Shown piece by piece: positions 10,166 through 22,511 of a stretch of DNA of 64,000 nt. The stretch spans positions 23,250,001 through 23,314,000 of the forward strand of contig CM114271.1 of assembly GCA_050084515.1 (NCBI GenBank), read 5' to 3'. This stretch comes from Blasia pusilla. Taxonomy: Eukaryota > Marchantiophyta > Marchantiopsida > Blasiales. Made by a program: the position numbers and the translations under genes. Under the pieces are notes generated by a model, which searched no databases, was not told the DNA's origin, and saw nothing but the letters and a program-made list of their open reading frames with translations. Numbering within the stretch: the first letter of the stretch is position 1; the number at the start of each line of letters is the position of its first letter.

Positions 10166-11045
10166 ATAGACAATAAAAGTAGTTTTTGGTCATAACCAAG
10201 TGCTATGCCCCCGCCAAAAATTGACTCAATGGGATTCTTCTAGTTGAGAAATATACTATGAGACTACATTAAGAAATTAGAATGTATATTCTACCCATTC
10301 CATTCAGTCTTTTTTACAATCTAAAGTTCGTAACTTCCAAAAAACCCTCATCAAAGGACACTAACTTTTCCTTTTCGACCCTAAAGGGAAAAACTGAAAT
10401 GGATAAAAGAGGATGGAAGAACCCCTCCCAAGTACAAGAAGGGGTTGATTGGGAGGAAGTCAAGTGACATGGAGAGCACACCCAAGAAACCTAACTTCAT
10501 CCATAATAAAACAAATATCCACAATATTTATGTGGGAGGGTAACTTCTTGATTTGTAAACACCTATTTGATTGAAATATGATTTTTTTTATCGAATACAA
10601 TTAGAAATTCTTTTCTTTCAATTTTCAGTCAAGATTATTTATTATTAATGGTCCCTTGCACACACTAGTATATTAGCACGGTACCCCTAATAATACCCCT
10701 AATACAGTGTGAGCACAAAAATGCACATCCTAAGGGGAGTTGTTATAAATATTTTTACAAGAGCATTTTGAATTATATAGGAAGAAATGCGTCTCCATTC
10801 ATTCGGTCCCTATTCGCACAAAATCACCATTACACTAAAAATTCTTGGTACTGATTCTTTCTATTAGTGTTGTAAACTCCACTGATGTGTCCTCTAAAAA
10901 TGATAAGACTTTTACCTTTGGCAATTAACTTCCAAGTTCCCACATTCTCTCCTTGGGGGGGTAAATACAATTCAAGTGTCCGTTGACATTTGAATTATTG
11001 ATTGAATAAGAATAGCTTTCTCTATTCTACGAGGGACTAGATTGA
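10166..11045. other. AT-rich intergenic sequence, nothing recognised
   Basis: No coding similarity, RNA gene or clear repeat boundary was found. The small ORF at 10,282-10,467 looks random. Confidence 0.5.
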
Positions 11046-12235
11046 ACATATATCATTCCTGTCCTTCAACTGCATAATCGAGTCTTGTGCGATGTTTCTC
11101 CATGTTCGTGGGGTGGCTCACGTTCCAGTGGGCAACTTCTCTCACAAACTTTCAGAATCGAAGCTTAAAACTTACACAAGCATGAGTTTCAACACAAACT
11201 TTGAAAATCGACTTGACTCCGAAAATGAAGAAGTGAAGAAATGAAGTTCGTCGTCGTCAAGGGTCATGTGGAGTTGACTACTCTGTGTTGAAAACTTGAA
11301 GCTGGACGGAGGCGACGTGCGTCATTTGAAGGTGACGCTGCCGGGGTATTTATTTCCCTTCGAAATGTGAGTACAGAAAGTCAGATGCTCGAACTCGATG
11401 CGGAGGAATTGTGACACACGTTTCAAGGACGGTATGATTGGCGACGCACTGCTTGTCCCTCCCTTCTCTTCGCTTCGCACACGCAAGGGGAGGATTTTTG
11501 AACGACGTGTTTAAAGTCGAAAGCAAATACATCCTTAGCGTGTCCGGCTCTCGAGAACTACACGTAGCTATGATGTTCGATCCGACGTCAGAGTGGGGAG
11601 AAGCGTCTAAAATTTGGACTTCCGTCTCGTCTCCGGGATCGAAGTCGCACATCCTACAAAGTAAGCGTGACGTTTCTGCCGAATCCTCGACACCGCTCGG
11701 CACGCAGCAAATGGTAAAGCTTCGGGAAATTTTACCTGACGTTCTCACGAACTTGCGAAGGCCTCAAACGATACGCATTTCACGTCTGCGCGCGGATGTT
11801 CGTAGTGCGATCCACCGCTGATCGATCGCAGTCTCATCTTGTGGTGAACGCCATCTCAAGAGTTCCCCTCTGAGAAAATCACCGTCGCCAAGAATTTCGA
11901 TCGATTTCTACCTTCGCTGACAAGCGCGAGTTTTGTCCCCTTCGTGCTGCGTGTGGCCGGTGTTCGTCGGAGCAGGCCGGTCCCGCCGGGGACCGTGGGT
12001 AACTGCTAACCACACGTGAACAAGAGGGATATGTAGCTGATGTGTACGATGCCTATTTGTAGCGACTAGCTTCCGGCAAATGTCCCGCTGCAGTCAGACA
12101 AGCTCGGCGCACCCATCGAACAGTTGTGCAGATGCAGAACGAATTCCTCCGGAGCTGCGCCTCGAACATTGGATTCCGGCCGTTTCAGTCCACATGCCCC
12201 TCACGTTTATGCATCCTAGATTTTGAAAGTTGACC
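11046..12235. other. GC-rich island without recognisable product
   Basis: Base composition rises sharply compared with both flanks and CpG dinucleotides are frequent. Two overlapping ORFs of about 130 codons exist (11,438-11,821 plus; 11,350-11,748 minus), but neither protein resembles a family I know. The island ends abruptly at about 12,230, where very AT-rich sequence begins. It could be the 5' part of an unrecognised host gene, a promoter region or an old gene fragment. Confidence 0.35.
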
Positions 12236-12489
12236 CGTATTCTAATGTTTTCATTTAAAAACATTTACTTTATTAAATTTATCAACTTTTTTAAGTCTTT
12301 TATGTACATGAACATACTCAACTTAGTTTTTGGACAAATGTTTATTTTTTGGATTATTTTCATATCGTTTGTGTTTGAAAATTATGATGTATTATATCTA
12401 TTATGATTTTTACGAAACATGAATGGTGAAAAAGACAAGTGAATGACAATTGATTAACCTTTCGTGGATTCAATATGCATATGATTGAT

Positions 12490-12610
12490 GTTTAAATTAT
12501 AACAGGGAAGAACATTGGAGATCGAGTTTTCAGTCCACGTATCCCATCGATTACTTTCACTTAGGGTTGCCTTTTGATTTACGTAGATTGGAATTCCCTC
12601 TCCGCCCATG
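12490..12610 (+). pseudogene. Helitron helicase fragment
   Basis: A short stretch reads TGKNIGDRVFSPRIPSITFT, a stop, then GLPFDLRRLEFPLRP one frame over. This is the segment just before the last helicase motifs of plant Helitron RepHel proteins. The same segment occurs in the minus-strand relic at 60,770-61,300. No ends are visible and the fragment is only about 120 bp. Confidence 0.65.
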
Positions 12611-14670
12611 AAAGATTAGAATATACTTTAGCATGCATGTATTTTCTCATGACCACTTATATGTGGCATTATCCAACGTAGGACAAAAGAGTTCGATTCA
12701 TATTATAATTGATAATGATACACATTCCAATGAAAAAGGTAATTACATTCGAAATATTGTGTGCAAAAAGATTTTACCATGACACAAAATCAAACTTTGT
12801 TTCACTATTTTGCAGTATTTTCATAATAGAAGATTAAAAAATTTACTAATTTGTTTATACATTTCTATCTATCGTACATTATAGGGGCACCTTACTAGTA
12901 TCCATAAATCGGAAATCCTATTATTAAGTAGGTTAATTCATTTTGAAGATCAATGTATGATTGATATTTCTTAAATTTGTCCATAAAATCAGATCATGAA
13001 GTATTTTCTTAATTTTATTTTATATTTAATCCTCGATTTAATCAAAAATTAAACTGATTGGAAAATTTTTAGAATAGTTTTATTTAAATTTTAATCATAA
13101 TATAAAATTTTAAAAATTCCCATGGAAATATTTCAAACTTCCAAAGTCTCCCTAATTTTCATTTTAAAATTAATTTTTTTTAAATTTCATGCTAAAGATT
13201 TATCAAGAATTAATTTTCAAGTTTAGTTTCAAGGAAAATTTCATTCCTATTTTGGGGAAAAACTAGAAAGAAATTAAAATTGTGAAAATAATTATTCTTC
13301 AAAATAAGGGAAACTTTTCTTTCTATATTATTCTTAATTTTCAAGTTTGATTGGGAGAACATTTTCATCTCTTTTTTTGGGAGAAAAATTGATTGAATTG
13401 GTAATTTTATTTTATTAATTGAAAGATGAGGGTTGGGAAAGGAAAATTTCTTTCCTAATTACTTAAGGAAAATAAATGAAATATTTTATTGAAACCTAAG
13501 TTGGATGTATTATTAAAGAAATCTATATTTAATTTTTTGAAAGTTAAATTCTAAATATTCAACGTGTGTCCAATACCTTCACATTATCATCCTCCATATG
13601 TGAGTTGCTTCATTTCCAAACTAATTACTAGTTTCTAAAAACAACGCACAACTTCTTTGATGCAGCTGATAAATTCTCCACATTTCCTCTGTGATGTGAC
13701 CAGTTAAAAAATTTCCCCATGTGAAAAAAATTCCCCTATTAAATGTTAACTTGTAGAAAATTTTTGGGAAAAATCAAAGGATGTAGCTCGCTGCCACTTG
13801 GGTAGGATTTGACTCTGAATAACCATCCAGTTGCTAAGACTCTCTTACTAGGGGTTGCTTGTTAGGCACAATAGTTTCCTTAACTAGTGGTTTGCTCTAA
13901 GTTAGTTTCAAGGTATGTTTTAATAATAATATAGAAGTAATGATAAAAGAAGGGATCCAAAAATTTGCAACAAATCATAAAATTGATTGATAAAAATTCC
14001 AAATCAGTACTATAATTGAAGGAAGGAAGTTATTATAAATAACCATTGTGCGGTCCTCTTAAGAGTGTGAGAAGAAAATAACACGTGTGGGAAGACATTG
14101 TGAATGGATAATGGTGAGTGGAGTCTTCATGAATAGATCATATGAAAAGAAAAACATGAGTTGTATGTAGAAGGCGTAATGCCTTCACAAATTCTCATTC
14201 TAAAAGAAGCGAAGTCATTCTACGATCAAAGAAAGTACATGCAACAAATTATCTTATTTGGTGTAAGGATGGATAGTAGTGAGAGGAAAAAGTGATATTA
14301 CTTTCAAATTGTGAGAGTGCCTTAAGGACTAAAATTGAATTTGTATCCACAACTAGCGATGTAGGATTGGTAGTTAATTTTGTGGTAACAACGGGTATCG
14401 ACCATTTGTTAAACAATCCAAAAATATAATGAAATTATTTTGATACATGTACAGGCATAGAAAACAAATGATGATGATTTGGGAAGTAAGTGTGGAAATT
14501 AAAATGTTAAAACCAAACCAATCTTTGGATTTATGTTGGATTTTTCTAGGACTTATGATAGTCACTCTAAGTAAACATAATACCATGCTAATCCAATTTC
14601 CAAGTAGAAAATTTATGGGGGTATCGGACTTGCCAACCAAAAGGTAGATTAGTGTTTAAGATGATTCTAG
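12611..14670. other. Very AT-rich intergenic sequence
   Basis: Long A/T tracts dominate, especially 12,900-13,560. Small ORFs at 14,374-14,647 on both strands have no recognisable motif. I see no gene, and no clear transposon ends. Confidence 0.5.
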
Positions 14671-14675
14671 GGGAC

Positions 14676-15681
14676 TGTCGCGACCCTCATAGCCAAACGA
14701 GCGCCAAGCGGAAATTCTGAACTCTAGCGAGCTTAGGCTAGGATGCTTTGCACTTTGGGAGTTACAGAAACACAAGTGCGAGAAGTAAGCGCGGCGAGCG
14801 TTTCAAGTGTTTCATGGGTTTATAGTCATAACTAAGGAAACCTGAACCAAATGCAAAACCTAGACTTAAGGAAGATGAGTCACAGAAGGAGAAGCAGCCA
14901 AGGGGGAGAACCGGACTTGGGGCGCGGCTAGCGATCGGAGTTCCCGAATGTAATTTTTACCATAACTTTTAGTCCTAAGATGTGTTTGGGACAAATGAGA
15001 TAGTTTTGAAAAGCTTATGTGGAGCTGGTTCTAACGCACCAAAGATCTTGGCAAATGCTACATAAAAAGTTGAGATATGGGCTAAAACCAACTTTATGGA
15101 GAGTCGGGTTTAGGGCCAAAAAGAGGGGCCCGGGTGCTCTTTCCTAAAGGTAGGGGGACCCCGGGAATCCCCAAAAGTACTAGTAAGGAGGGAGGTCTCT
15201 AAGGGTGCTTGGGACTCGAATGCCACTTTGGGCGCATTGGGGCCACTCAAGGGCACGGAACGGATCGAGAGTTTGGCGTTGGGATTCGAAACCCAAACCA
15301 GGTCCAATAGAGTGGATTTCGGAGCTCCCTATTGGATTCCAACTCGCGACTCATATTTTTCAGTCTTAGTTGGGGACTCATGCAAGGTCTATTGGAAAAT
15401 TGGGACCGCTAGGCACGCAAATGCCGTTTTAGATACTTGGACTAACCAGAAAGTCTGTCTCAAGTCTTGGAAGACTTGCACGTTTTGGGAACCTAGGAAT
15501 TAGGGAAGGTTGAGCTTCATGAGGTGCCGAGTGAAGGAGTTGGTGGGTTGGAAGGCCGCTTGACCCAAAGCCATACTAACGTGAGTGTGTTTGGGTACAG
15601 GTTGGCGATTAGAGCGTGTCCTACTGAACGTACGATTCCGCAACATTGAGATTGACGTTCAAGGAGAGTAGACGCACGACA
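14676..15681 (+). mobile_element. 1-kb LTR (TGTCGCGACC...GCACGACA), probably solo
   Basis: A 1,006-bp unit starts TGTCGCGACC and ends CGCACGACA. It is nearly colinear with the minus-strand copy at 23,627-24,613. Flanking pentamers are GGGAC (14,671-14,675) and AGGAC (15,682-15,686), matching at four of five positions as expected of an aged target duplication. ORFs within it (for example 15,228-15,503) are not protein-like. The terminal bases resemble those of the methyltransferase element, suggesting a related integrase specificity. Confidence 0.75.
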
Positions 15682-15761
15682 AGGACGGTCCTCTTGATGA
15701 GGAAAGTTAACTAAATGACATGAATAAGTGGGGAGACTCATTGATTCATAAGGGAATGCAA

Positions 15762-16880
15762 ATAGTCAATATAACACCTAGCAAAATCCAAACCAGCCAA
15801 GATCCTATCCATGACCCTCTGAAACTCAACCGGGGTGTTCTTTAACCCAAATGGTAAGAACCGCCACTGGTACAAACAATCCTTCCCATAAGGATTGATG
15901 CCCCAAAATTCCGTCTTCTGCTTGTCCTCCAATGTGATAGGCAGTTGATGGTATCCGGCTCGCAAATCCAATGAACTGAAAACCTTTGCATGACCAATCG
16001 CATCAAAGATCTCCTCAAGGGTGGGCATGGCATACAGATCGGACTTCGTCTTCCAATTGATAGATCGGTAATCCCCACACATCCGCCTATCCGTCCAAGT
16101 GCCATGCACATCCTTCTTGGCGGGCATGACAGTGGCAGATGCATACTCCCCATGCGACATCTCCACTAGTCCTGGTCCAACCAAGTCCTGGCTCCTACTC
16201 TAAATCAGAGCCCTCCTCATATCATTGTACTTATAGGGCCATCGAAAGATCGGCGTATCACTTGAAAACTCCATGCGGATCCCCGGTCCCTTCAGCGTAC
16301 CCAAATCCTCCATGCTAAACGCAAAGTAGCTCCTATAACTCTTGAGGAACTAATGTATTCGGCGCCGCTCTCCTCCTGTAAACTTAGGGCCCATATCTGG
16401 CTCCCGAGTCTCCATCGTGACTACGGTAGGACTCTCCAGCGTAGATATCGGTGGTTGCTATGGTGCAACCCCGTCTCGAAAAACGACACTTGACCGCTCT
16501 CGTGCAGCCAACTGCAAACTCTGATCTCCTCCACATGCGGTGCCCGGAACCACGCTCGATGCGTTGTGGCTATCATCTCCGGGCGTACTTGCAAAACATC
16601 CCAAGAAGTCCAAGGGTGTCTCTCTCGATCTCCCTAGGTGGACCTTCTCGGGTCTTGCCCCCAGCCACTGCCTCCACCGTCTCGGTAGGCAAGGGGCTCA
16701 CCAACACAAGTGGTGTGATCTGTCGCGATCTCATCCGACGCTGCTCAACCACTCCCAAGCTGAAGATCCATGTCAAGCAGTTGAGGTCCATCGCCTAACC
16801 CAAGACATGGCGTCGTGATGCCTCTGATACTGACGGTACTGCCGTCACTCTTGTGGGAAATTCCATTGCCCGCTAGTATC
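15762..16880 (-). pseudogene. Fragment D: end of methyltransferase through RT of the same family
   Basis: Minus-strand fragment of the methyltransferase element. It starts in motif IX/X of the methyltransferase (AVPSVSEASRRHVLG, then MDLNCLTWIFSLGVVEQRR, about 16,640-16,860). It runs through the TAG-CAACCA junction (TAG at 16,460-16,458) and continues into RT (about 15,762-16,400): EMSHGEYASATVMPAKKDVH, CGDYRSIN, SSLDLRAGYHQLPI, LPFGLKN and CYID. It stops inside the YxDD box. At the position of copy B's first TAG (51,115) fragment D has CAG, which shows that copy B's first TAG is a mutation while the second TAG is shared. Confidence 0.8.
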
Positions 16881-16889
16881 TCTCGACTT

Positions 16890-17040
16890 TCTTTTTTGTT
16901 TGGTTGTCTTGTAATTCCCAGTCGGGAACATGCTTTCCAAACGCCTCTCCAAAGCGCAAACATTGCAGCGTGAGTCCACTTGAGTTCTGATGTTCCGCTT
17001 GGCGCCTATTTGGTGTTGTTTGGTTATAAGGATCGCGACA
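16890..17040 (-). mobile_element. Truncated 5' end of the TGTCGCGA-type LTR
   Basis: Read on the minus strand from 17,040, the sequence starts TGTCGCGATCCTTATAACC and continues with GCCAAGCGGAACATC, matching the first 100-150 bp of the LTRs at 14,676 and 24,613. It then breaks off next to fragment D, so a deletion has joined an LTR end to the methyltransferase 3' region. Confidence 0.6.
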
Positions 17041-17049
17041 CTGCCTCTC

Positions 17050-17700
17050 TTTGATCCATAATCTGCAAATAGCGCACTCTCTTATAGACTAGACGAGCTA
17101 CCGCTATCTACTAGGCGCATCTTCTCACTGATTAAAAGTGGGACTAACTCTTGAAAGGTTGGATACTTCTCTCTCATAGAGATAAAGATCTCAAAGGACT
17201 TGTAATCCTTTGGAAGCCCTTGAAGAGTGAACAAAATCAGATCATCATCTTCTACTGTTACTCGAATGCTATTCAACTAATCAACATTATGTCCGATATT
17301 CAAAATATAATCATTGATGCTCTGCGATCCTTTCCTCACTTCGTTCAATTGCAGTTTCAATTGAAGCTTTCTGGCCTTTGTAGATGTCTGGAACATCTTT
17401 TCCAATGCATCCGAGGTCTTCTTCGGAATATCAACATCTTCAATATGACTTATCATTGGCAAACTGATTGTTATTGAAATGTAGTGGATTACTTGCCTCG
17501 CACGTTTGTTCTAGGCGCGAACATTCAAATCTATTGACTCACCTTCTAGCTTGGCCTCATCACCTGTGACAAGCTCCCATAGTTCTTGACCCATGAGAAA
17601 TTGTTTCATGCGAAACTTCCAGACATTATAATTCTGCTTATCCAGCTTCTCGCTTGTGGTTACTGTTGAGGAATACTCCATGACGAACAATTTCACTTAC
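17050..17700 (-). pseudogene. Ty1/copia-type Gag fragment (UBN2-like), broken
   Basis: Three adjacent minus-strand pieces give a copia Gag. The N-terminus at 17,696-17,511 contains EKLDKQNYNVWKFRMKQFLM, the typical copia start. A middle part at 17,462-17,277 contains KLQLKLQLNEVRKGSQSIND. A C-terminal part at 17,276-17,082 contains DLILFTLQGLPKDYKSF. Stops separate the pieces. No zinc knuckle or pol follows; the fragment ends at the truncated LTR at 17,040. The primer-binding site and LTR lie just upstream on the minus strand. Confidence 0.75.
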
Positions 17701-18136
17701 AAAAACGTAATTTCAGGCTCTCTACTGCTCCAATAGAAGCCTAGACCACTCCTACAGAGAACTTGACCTAAAATTTGCCAAAATTGATCAACTGTATGAA
17801 AGAACTAGTCAAAATTGGCATGCAGAGAGCAAACTCCACAACTTTTCTTCACTAATTGCACTTTCCTACACTTAAATTGCTACTGCAAGAGCTCTAAATG
17901 TCAAAATTGAGGGATTTTGGGTGCGTTGGAAAGATCTTGATGAGCTCTAGTAGATGGCTAAATTGATTGGAAAAGCCCTAATAAATGCCTCCAAAGTTTT
18001 ACCACCGTCAAAGCTCCACTGAAATCTGTACCCGGTGAGCTTTGAACAAAATTTCCTTCTCCCAAATTGAAGTTATGCCTTCTCTTGCCTCTCTTCTCTC
18101 CTCAAACACCAAGAATTTCAAGTGATGTTCTCCTAT

Positions 18137-18149
18137 CGCTCTTATACCA
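18137..18149 (-). other. Copia primer-binding site (initiator Met-tRNA type)
   Basis: The minus strand reads TGGTATAAGAGCG, differing at one position from the usual plant initiator-Met primer site TGGTATCAGAGC. It lies between the copia gag (17,050-17,700) and the putative 5' LTR that ends near 18,153. Confidence 0.65.
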
Positions 18150-18480
18150 TGTGGAAAACTGCTAAAGAAGCATAATTGGTGGGAAACGGCTCTCACACTC
18201 ATATACCACCATGGAGAACGAAATTTGCAATGAGAGAATGAATGGAGGTTGGTCCCCTTCTCAATTATATAGGGTATGTACAAGCAACCCTAACCTTAAC
18301 CATATTCTCGAGTTAGACTAATTGTGATTAACTAACCCTAGTTAAGATAATCGCGCTTAACCGACTAACCAAGATTAAGCTTCCCTACTTCGTATAAGTA
18401 CAAAATGTAGAAGTTCAAGTGCCTCATGAGCTTGACTATAACTCAATCTTCAATAACTCTCAGGTCCACTACCTCGCCTC
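18150..18480 (-). mobile_element. Copia 5' LTR-like segment
   Basis: By its position upstream of the primer site, this should be the copia 5' LTR; its outer end is not clear. A 30-bp stretch (18,284-18,316: CTAACCTTAACCATATTCTC and neighbours) recurs inverted at about 19,322-19,357, suggesting a second LTR piece in opposite orientation. Confidence 0.45.
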
Positions 18481-18564
18481 TCAAAATTTTGAGACAACAC
18501 AAGTGACAGTTTCTCCATTAATGCCGCAACACATTAATGGAGATCAAGTCATGGGATCAAGATT

Positions 18565-18930
18565 TATGAGAGGATACCGAGAGCCAAGACCATGACCTTA
18601 AGATATACACAAGCCCTGCTTTACAGTCTTACACTGAACAACAGGCCTAAGGTATTTCTTGTTGGATGTGTGGAGGATCATATTGTCAATGAGATTGTTG
18701 AAGGCAAAGCGGAATGCAGATAACACCTTCACCTCTAGATGAGGTAGCCCATGGGAGGCCACTCTAACCTCATTGTGATTATTTTGAGAGATATGGTCAC
18801 ACACGTGAGATTTTTTTGAGCTCCATCTTGAGCTACGCTTAGATGGAGGTCGAGGACATGGTGAAGGTAGGGCCCCACTACCTGCTGGAGTGAGGAGCGG
18901 TAAGAGGAGAGGAAGAGAGGAGAGATGGAA
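18565..18930 (+). pseudogene. Fragment C: gag zinc-knuckle region of the methyltransferase element
   Basis: The sequence matches copy A 2,700-3,030. It includes a TTGTTGGATGTGTGGAGG block encoding the first knuckle and a second knuckle reading CDYFERYGHTREIF, in which two Cys positions are Phe. Here the second knuckle is in one frame, showing that the frame breaks at the same motif in copies A and B are later mutations. A Gly/Arg-rich region follows. Confidence 0.65.
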
Positions 18931-18999
18931 CTATTGTCAACCCAAAGATATCCTTTTTTTTAAGAGAGTTTCCTATGGGTTGAAGAGAGAAAGGAATTT

Positions 19000-20090
19000 T
19001 TTTGAATATATACAAAAAATTTTAGATATTTACAAAAAAATTTCTATTCTTAGTCACTCGCACTATGGCAACCCGTCTAAATCAGACGATTTGAAATTTC
19101 ATGAAATATTCCTGTATCTAATAATCTCTCAGCACATAATTTAAAAATTGGAAAAATAATTGGAATCGCAAATGTGGAACAAACCACTTTTTCCATCCAA
19201 GATCTGAAAAAAAATATCATTTAAGCATACTGAAAAAAATATCATTTAAGCATACTGATTAAACAATTTGGTATTTCCAAACAACAATCTCAAACTTGAT
19301 GTTGCATCCTCAAAGTGGCGTATTAGTCTAACTCGAGAATATGGTTAAGGTTAGGGGGATTCCTACTCCTAGCTCCAACTTTCTTAAAGCTACGAGCATA
19401 ACATTGTACATGTGCTTACAGGGTAAATTTCTTGTTACCCAATTCTCTCTCTCTGGACAAAGTCATTGCAAGAACATGTGGGAAAGCAACAGATGTGTAC
19501 AACATACACCCCAAAAACACTAGAATTCACGGTGTTGTTCCTAACCCAATACATTCTTCCTATTCCATTCCCACCATGCACATCTTTTGTGGCAATTATT
19601 TCCATGTTAGCCTCCCAAGCCCATGCGATTTGCTTTGCCCTCTCCATCTATGGCCTACACATTTTGTTTCTCTTCACTCCAATTCTTGACTCGACGAGAA
19701 ATAGTGGATTGAGGTCATCTACCTTCTCTAGATACAAGTGGACATCAATCTTATGTAAGATCTGAAATCCGAATGCCTCAGTAATACAAATATGTATGTC
19801 GAACTCCCTCCGTCTACGAGTCTACATCCTAAACTTGTAAGATTTTCAATTTCCTCCTGAGTGCAATTTGTTCCCACTACGATCGACCAATTTGGCCAAA
19901 TCATGGGGATATTCCCTACACCTCCAATGGCAGTTGGATATGACTATTTGAATGCGCATGATTCATTTGGGCAAAAGAAGTACTTTAATTGATCCCTTGT
20001 CCTTAGAAAAAAATCAAAGGTTTTCAACCCCCTAAAGCTTGGGAGTGATTGGCATGTCCTTATATAGTTCTTATTCAAGAAAATGTTGTA
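19000..20090. other. Unassigned sequence with short tandem duplication
   Basis: A 26-27 bp unit containing ATATCATTTAAGCATACTGA is duplicated at about 19,204-19,258. ORFs between 19,341 and 19,765 overlap in several frames on both strands and show no family motif. A short inverted copia LTR piece is at 19,322-19,357. Nothing else recognised. Confidence 0.45.
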
Positions 20091-20900
20091 TGCTCTCCTT
20101 ATTCCATGAGATCCAACTCTGTAGGTGAGTCCACGTTCGGGTCGCTTTGAGAGATATACCACCTTTTTAGATTGCAATCTACCTCTATAACAAGAATTCC
20201 ATATTGTTGAACAGCCCTCGAGACACGATAATGGGAAGTCCTTGCTACAGAGGAATTTTGAAATAAGATATTTACCAATTTTTCAGGAGACTCTCCGACT
20301 TGAACTTGGGAGCTATCCGGTGTTTCTAAATACCCAAGTGGCATGGGATGATTTCATCATCCAGAAAAATCACCGGGTTGGTTCCTCGATGCTGACGATT
20401 GACTTGTCGGAAGTCAATGTACTTATATGGTCTCCGAGAGTCTTGCTTAGATTGCTCTATCACCATTGTATTGGATGTCTTAAAACTCGCCCACGGATGT
20501 CCACACCAATGTGGACATCTTTCTCCAAAGGAGTTTTGGCTACGCGTCGATTGAATGCTTTGACATACATTTTCTCATCCCCAGATCTCACAACGGCCCT
20601 AACATAGATTTCGTAAATCGATGGGCCTTTTCCCTTGGTTATACCTTTTGTGAGAAATACATAAGATGTTGTAGATTGTAACATTGCTCTTGCCTAGTCT
20701 TGTAGGCATACCTCCAAGAGGGAAAGTTTTTGGCAAGCTTGTGATGACTTCCAAGATGAATGTTCAGTCCCTCCACAGGAAACCATTGTTAAGTGAGGGA
20801 GAATTACGGAATGGATAAGTGCACAATACACGGTTTGGCAACCCATCGAAATCCGAGAGGTTGTACATTGGTGCAATTTCACTAGAAGAAAAAGTGTGTT
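20090..20900 (-). other. Possible decayed coding sequence, not identified
   Basis: Minus-strand frames at 20,344-20,099, 20,684-20,460 and 20,882-20,694 are adjacent and could be pieces of one protein (for example ITKGKGPSIYEIYVRAVVRS and KYIDFRQVNRQHRG in different frames). I do not recognise the family. It may be another transposon relic. Confidence 0.25.
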
Positions 20901-22190
20901 TTATCACTAGGATTTATGACTCATCTTAGTCAAATATCACAGTCCACGACTAAGAATGATTAGTGACTCGTTTAGTCACAAAAGCCAAGTCATAGATTTG
21001 GAATGACTAACGAAATTACAATGGTTTGCTAGCATGGAAGTATTGTCCTCCCTATATGACCCAATGTTTGAGTCATACGAGAAGGACTACCACCTCACCT
21101 TAGTGACATGGCAAAACACTATTGTGATGTGTAAAACTTGACATGTCAGCATAACACGTGGACAAAAGGAAACAAATTCTAGTTGTTATGATATGTCTAT
21201 GATAGTAAGCTAGTAGGAGGGTATTATATGACTATGGAATTCATGTTTTCACGACTACAACTTAGCATATTGAACTAGGGTAGCATTAAAGTTGACCATC
21301 CTAATCATGAAATGAATAAATCTTAGGGCTTGGATATATATGATTGTGGGAGTCATTTTATAATGACTAGTTAGGTAATTAAATCAGGGTAGTTGTTAAA
21401 GTTGACCGGCCTAGCCTAGTCATAAAATGAGTAAAATTTAGGGTTTGGGACGTATATGACTATGGGAGTCATTTTTTCATGACTAGTAGTTAGGGAATTG
21501 AACCATGGTAATCATTAAGGTTGACCATCCTAGTTAGGACTAAACTAAAAAAGTTAACGATACCTCAAACTTGCAAAGAAAGTTCTTATTAGGAGCTCTC
21601 AACTCAATGAGTCATTTTATTCTGAGTAGTTTGGCATATATGTTATCTTTGAACGACTTTCGTAGTATTGCTGGTAGGACTATGGTAGTTATGACATTGG
21701 GACTCAGATCTCATGCAGTCTAGCAAGAATGAGTTGGTGAGTCATTCAAGTATGACTTCTTCAAATACAATTCAAAAGCATATCAATTTATTCCAATAAA
21801 GATTAGAAAACAATAAGAACTAGGCCATGCACTTGAATGATGGCCAAGCAAGTTCAACTTGCTTTGCTTGCTTATATGTAAAGTGTGAATCATGCAAGTG
21901 AGAGTTGAAACAAGTATAAAGCCTGATTAAAAATTAATTTTGGACATTTTTTTAGGGTAATAAGAACAACTAAAACAGAAGAGAAGCTAGCGCTTCATAT
22001 GTCTCATACATTTACTCTAGATCCATGACTCACACAAAGAAATGTTATGTGAATAAAAAAAAAAATCTGGTTCATTTGGGACACCAATAGATAAGAGATA
22101 GTGAAGATATTTCAAATTAAAAGTGTGAAAATGGTCTAAATTGCTATGCAATAACCGTTTGAACACTTCTCTAGCTTTAAAAATGGATCA
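20901..22190. other. Intergenic sequence with imperfect ~115-bp tandem repeat
   Basis: No coding similarity was seen. About three diverged units occur between 21,225 and 21,545, each with GACTATGG-GAGTCAT-TT, a CATGACTAG-TAG block and GTTGACCATCCTAG. Unit starts are near 21,231, 21,342 and 21,460. Confidence 0.5.
21225..21545 (+). repeat. Imperfect tandem repeat, three units of about 111-118 bp
   Basis: Units share the order: ATATGACTATGGGAGTCATTTT, TGACTAGT-TAGG-AATTAA, GGGTAGT-GTTAAAGTTGACC-CCTAG, ATGA-TAAA-CTTAGGG-TTGG. Divergence is substantial, so the array is old. Confidence 0.6.
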
Positions 22191-22199
22191 TTGGTAGTT

Positions 22200-22511
22200 C
22201 TAACCTACACACTTCCTTGTATGCATTTCTGGCCAGAGCATGGTCGAACCTAATGCATCGCCAAAAGTTACTTGAGGCGGTTCATCATCTATAGTGGGAG
22301 TCCACACGGTATGATCCGGATCGGTGACATCTGTCAAGTTGATTCTCACCATACTAAGTGGAATCTCATTCCCATGGAACTTTTCTCTGCCTCCAAAACC
22401 TGAAATAAATCTAGAGCTGAGGACCATTCTGCTCAAATTTGGTTCACTGAGATGAACATTATCGCCAATACGCAATTGCAAATATCGCCAATACAAAGTT
22501 GCACTTGTCAA
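22200..22511 (-). pseudogene. Fragment resembling the C-terminal domain of plant En/Spm-associated proteins
   Basis: A 103-codon minus-strand frame contains the sequence pattern LSRMVLSSRFISGFGGREKF and, near its end, TFGDALGSTMLWP. Plant proteins linked with En/Spm (CACTA) transposons often end with a domain of the form (V-x-G-x-I-S...GG...V-x-V... T-x-GDA-x-G-x-x-x-WP), and the spacing here agrees. This is a motif-level match only. The frame is isolated, with no transposase or CACTA end recognised nearby. Confidence 0.35.

Noticed and set aside
15228-15503. ORFs at 15,110-15,503 and 23,875-24,229 as a conserved protein
   Set aside because: The conservation is that of two homologous LTRs in opposite orientation; frames differ between them and carry stops.
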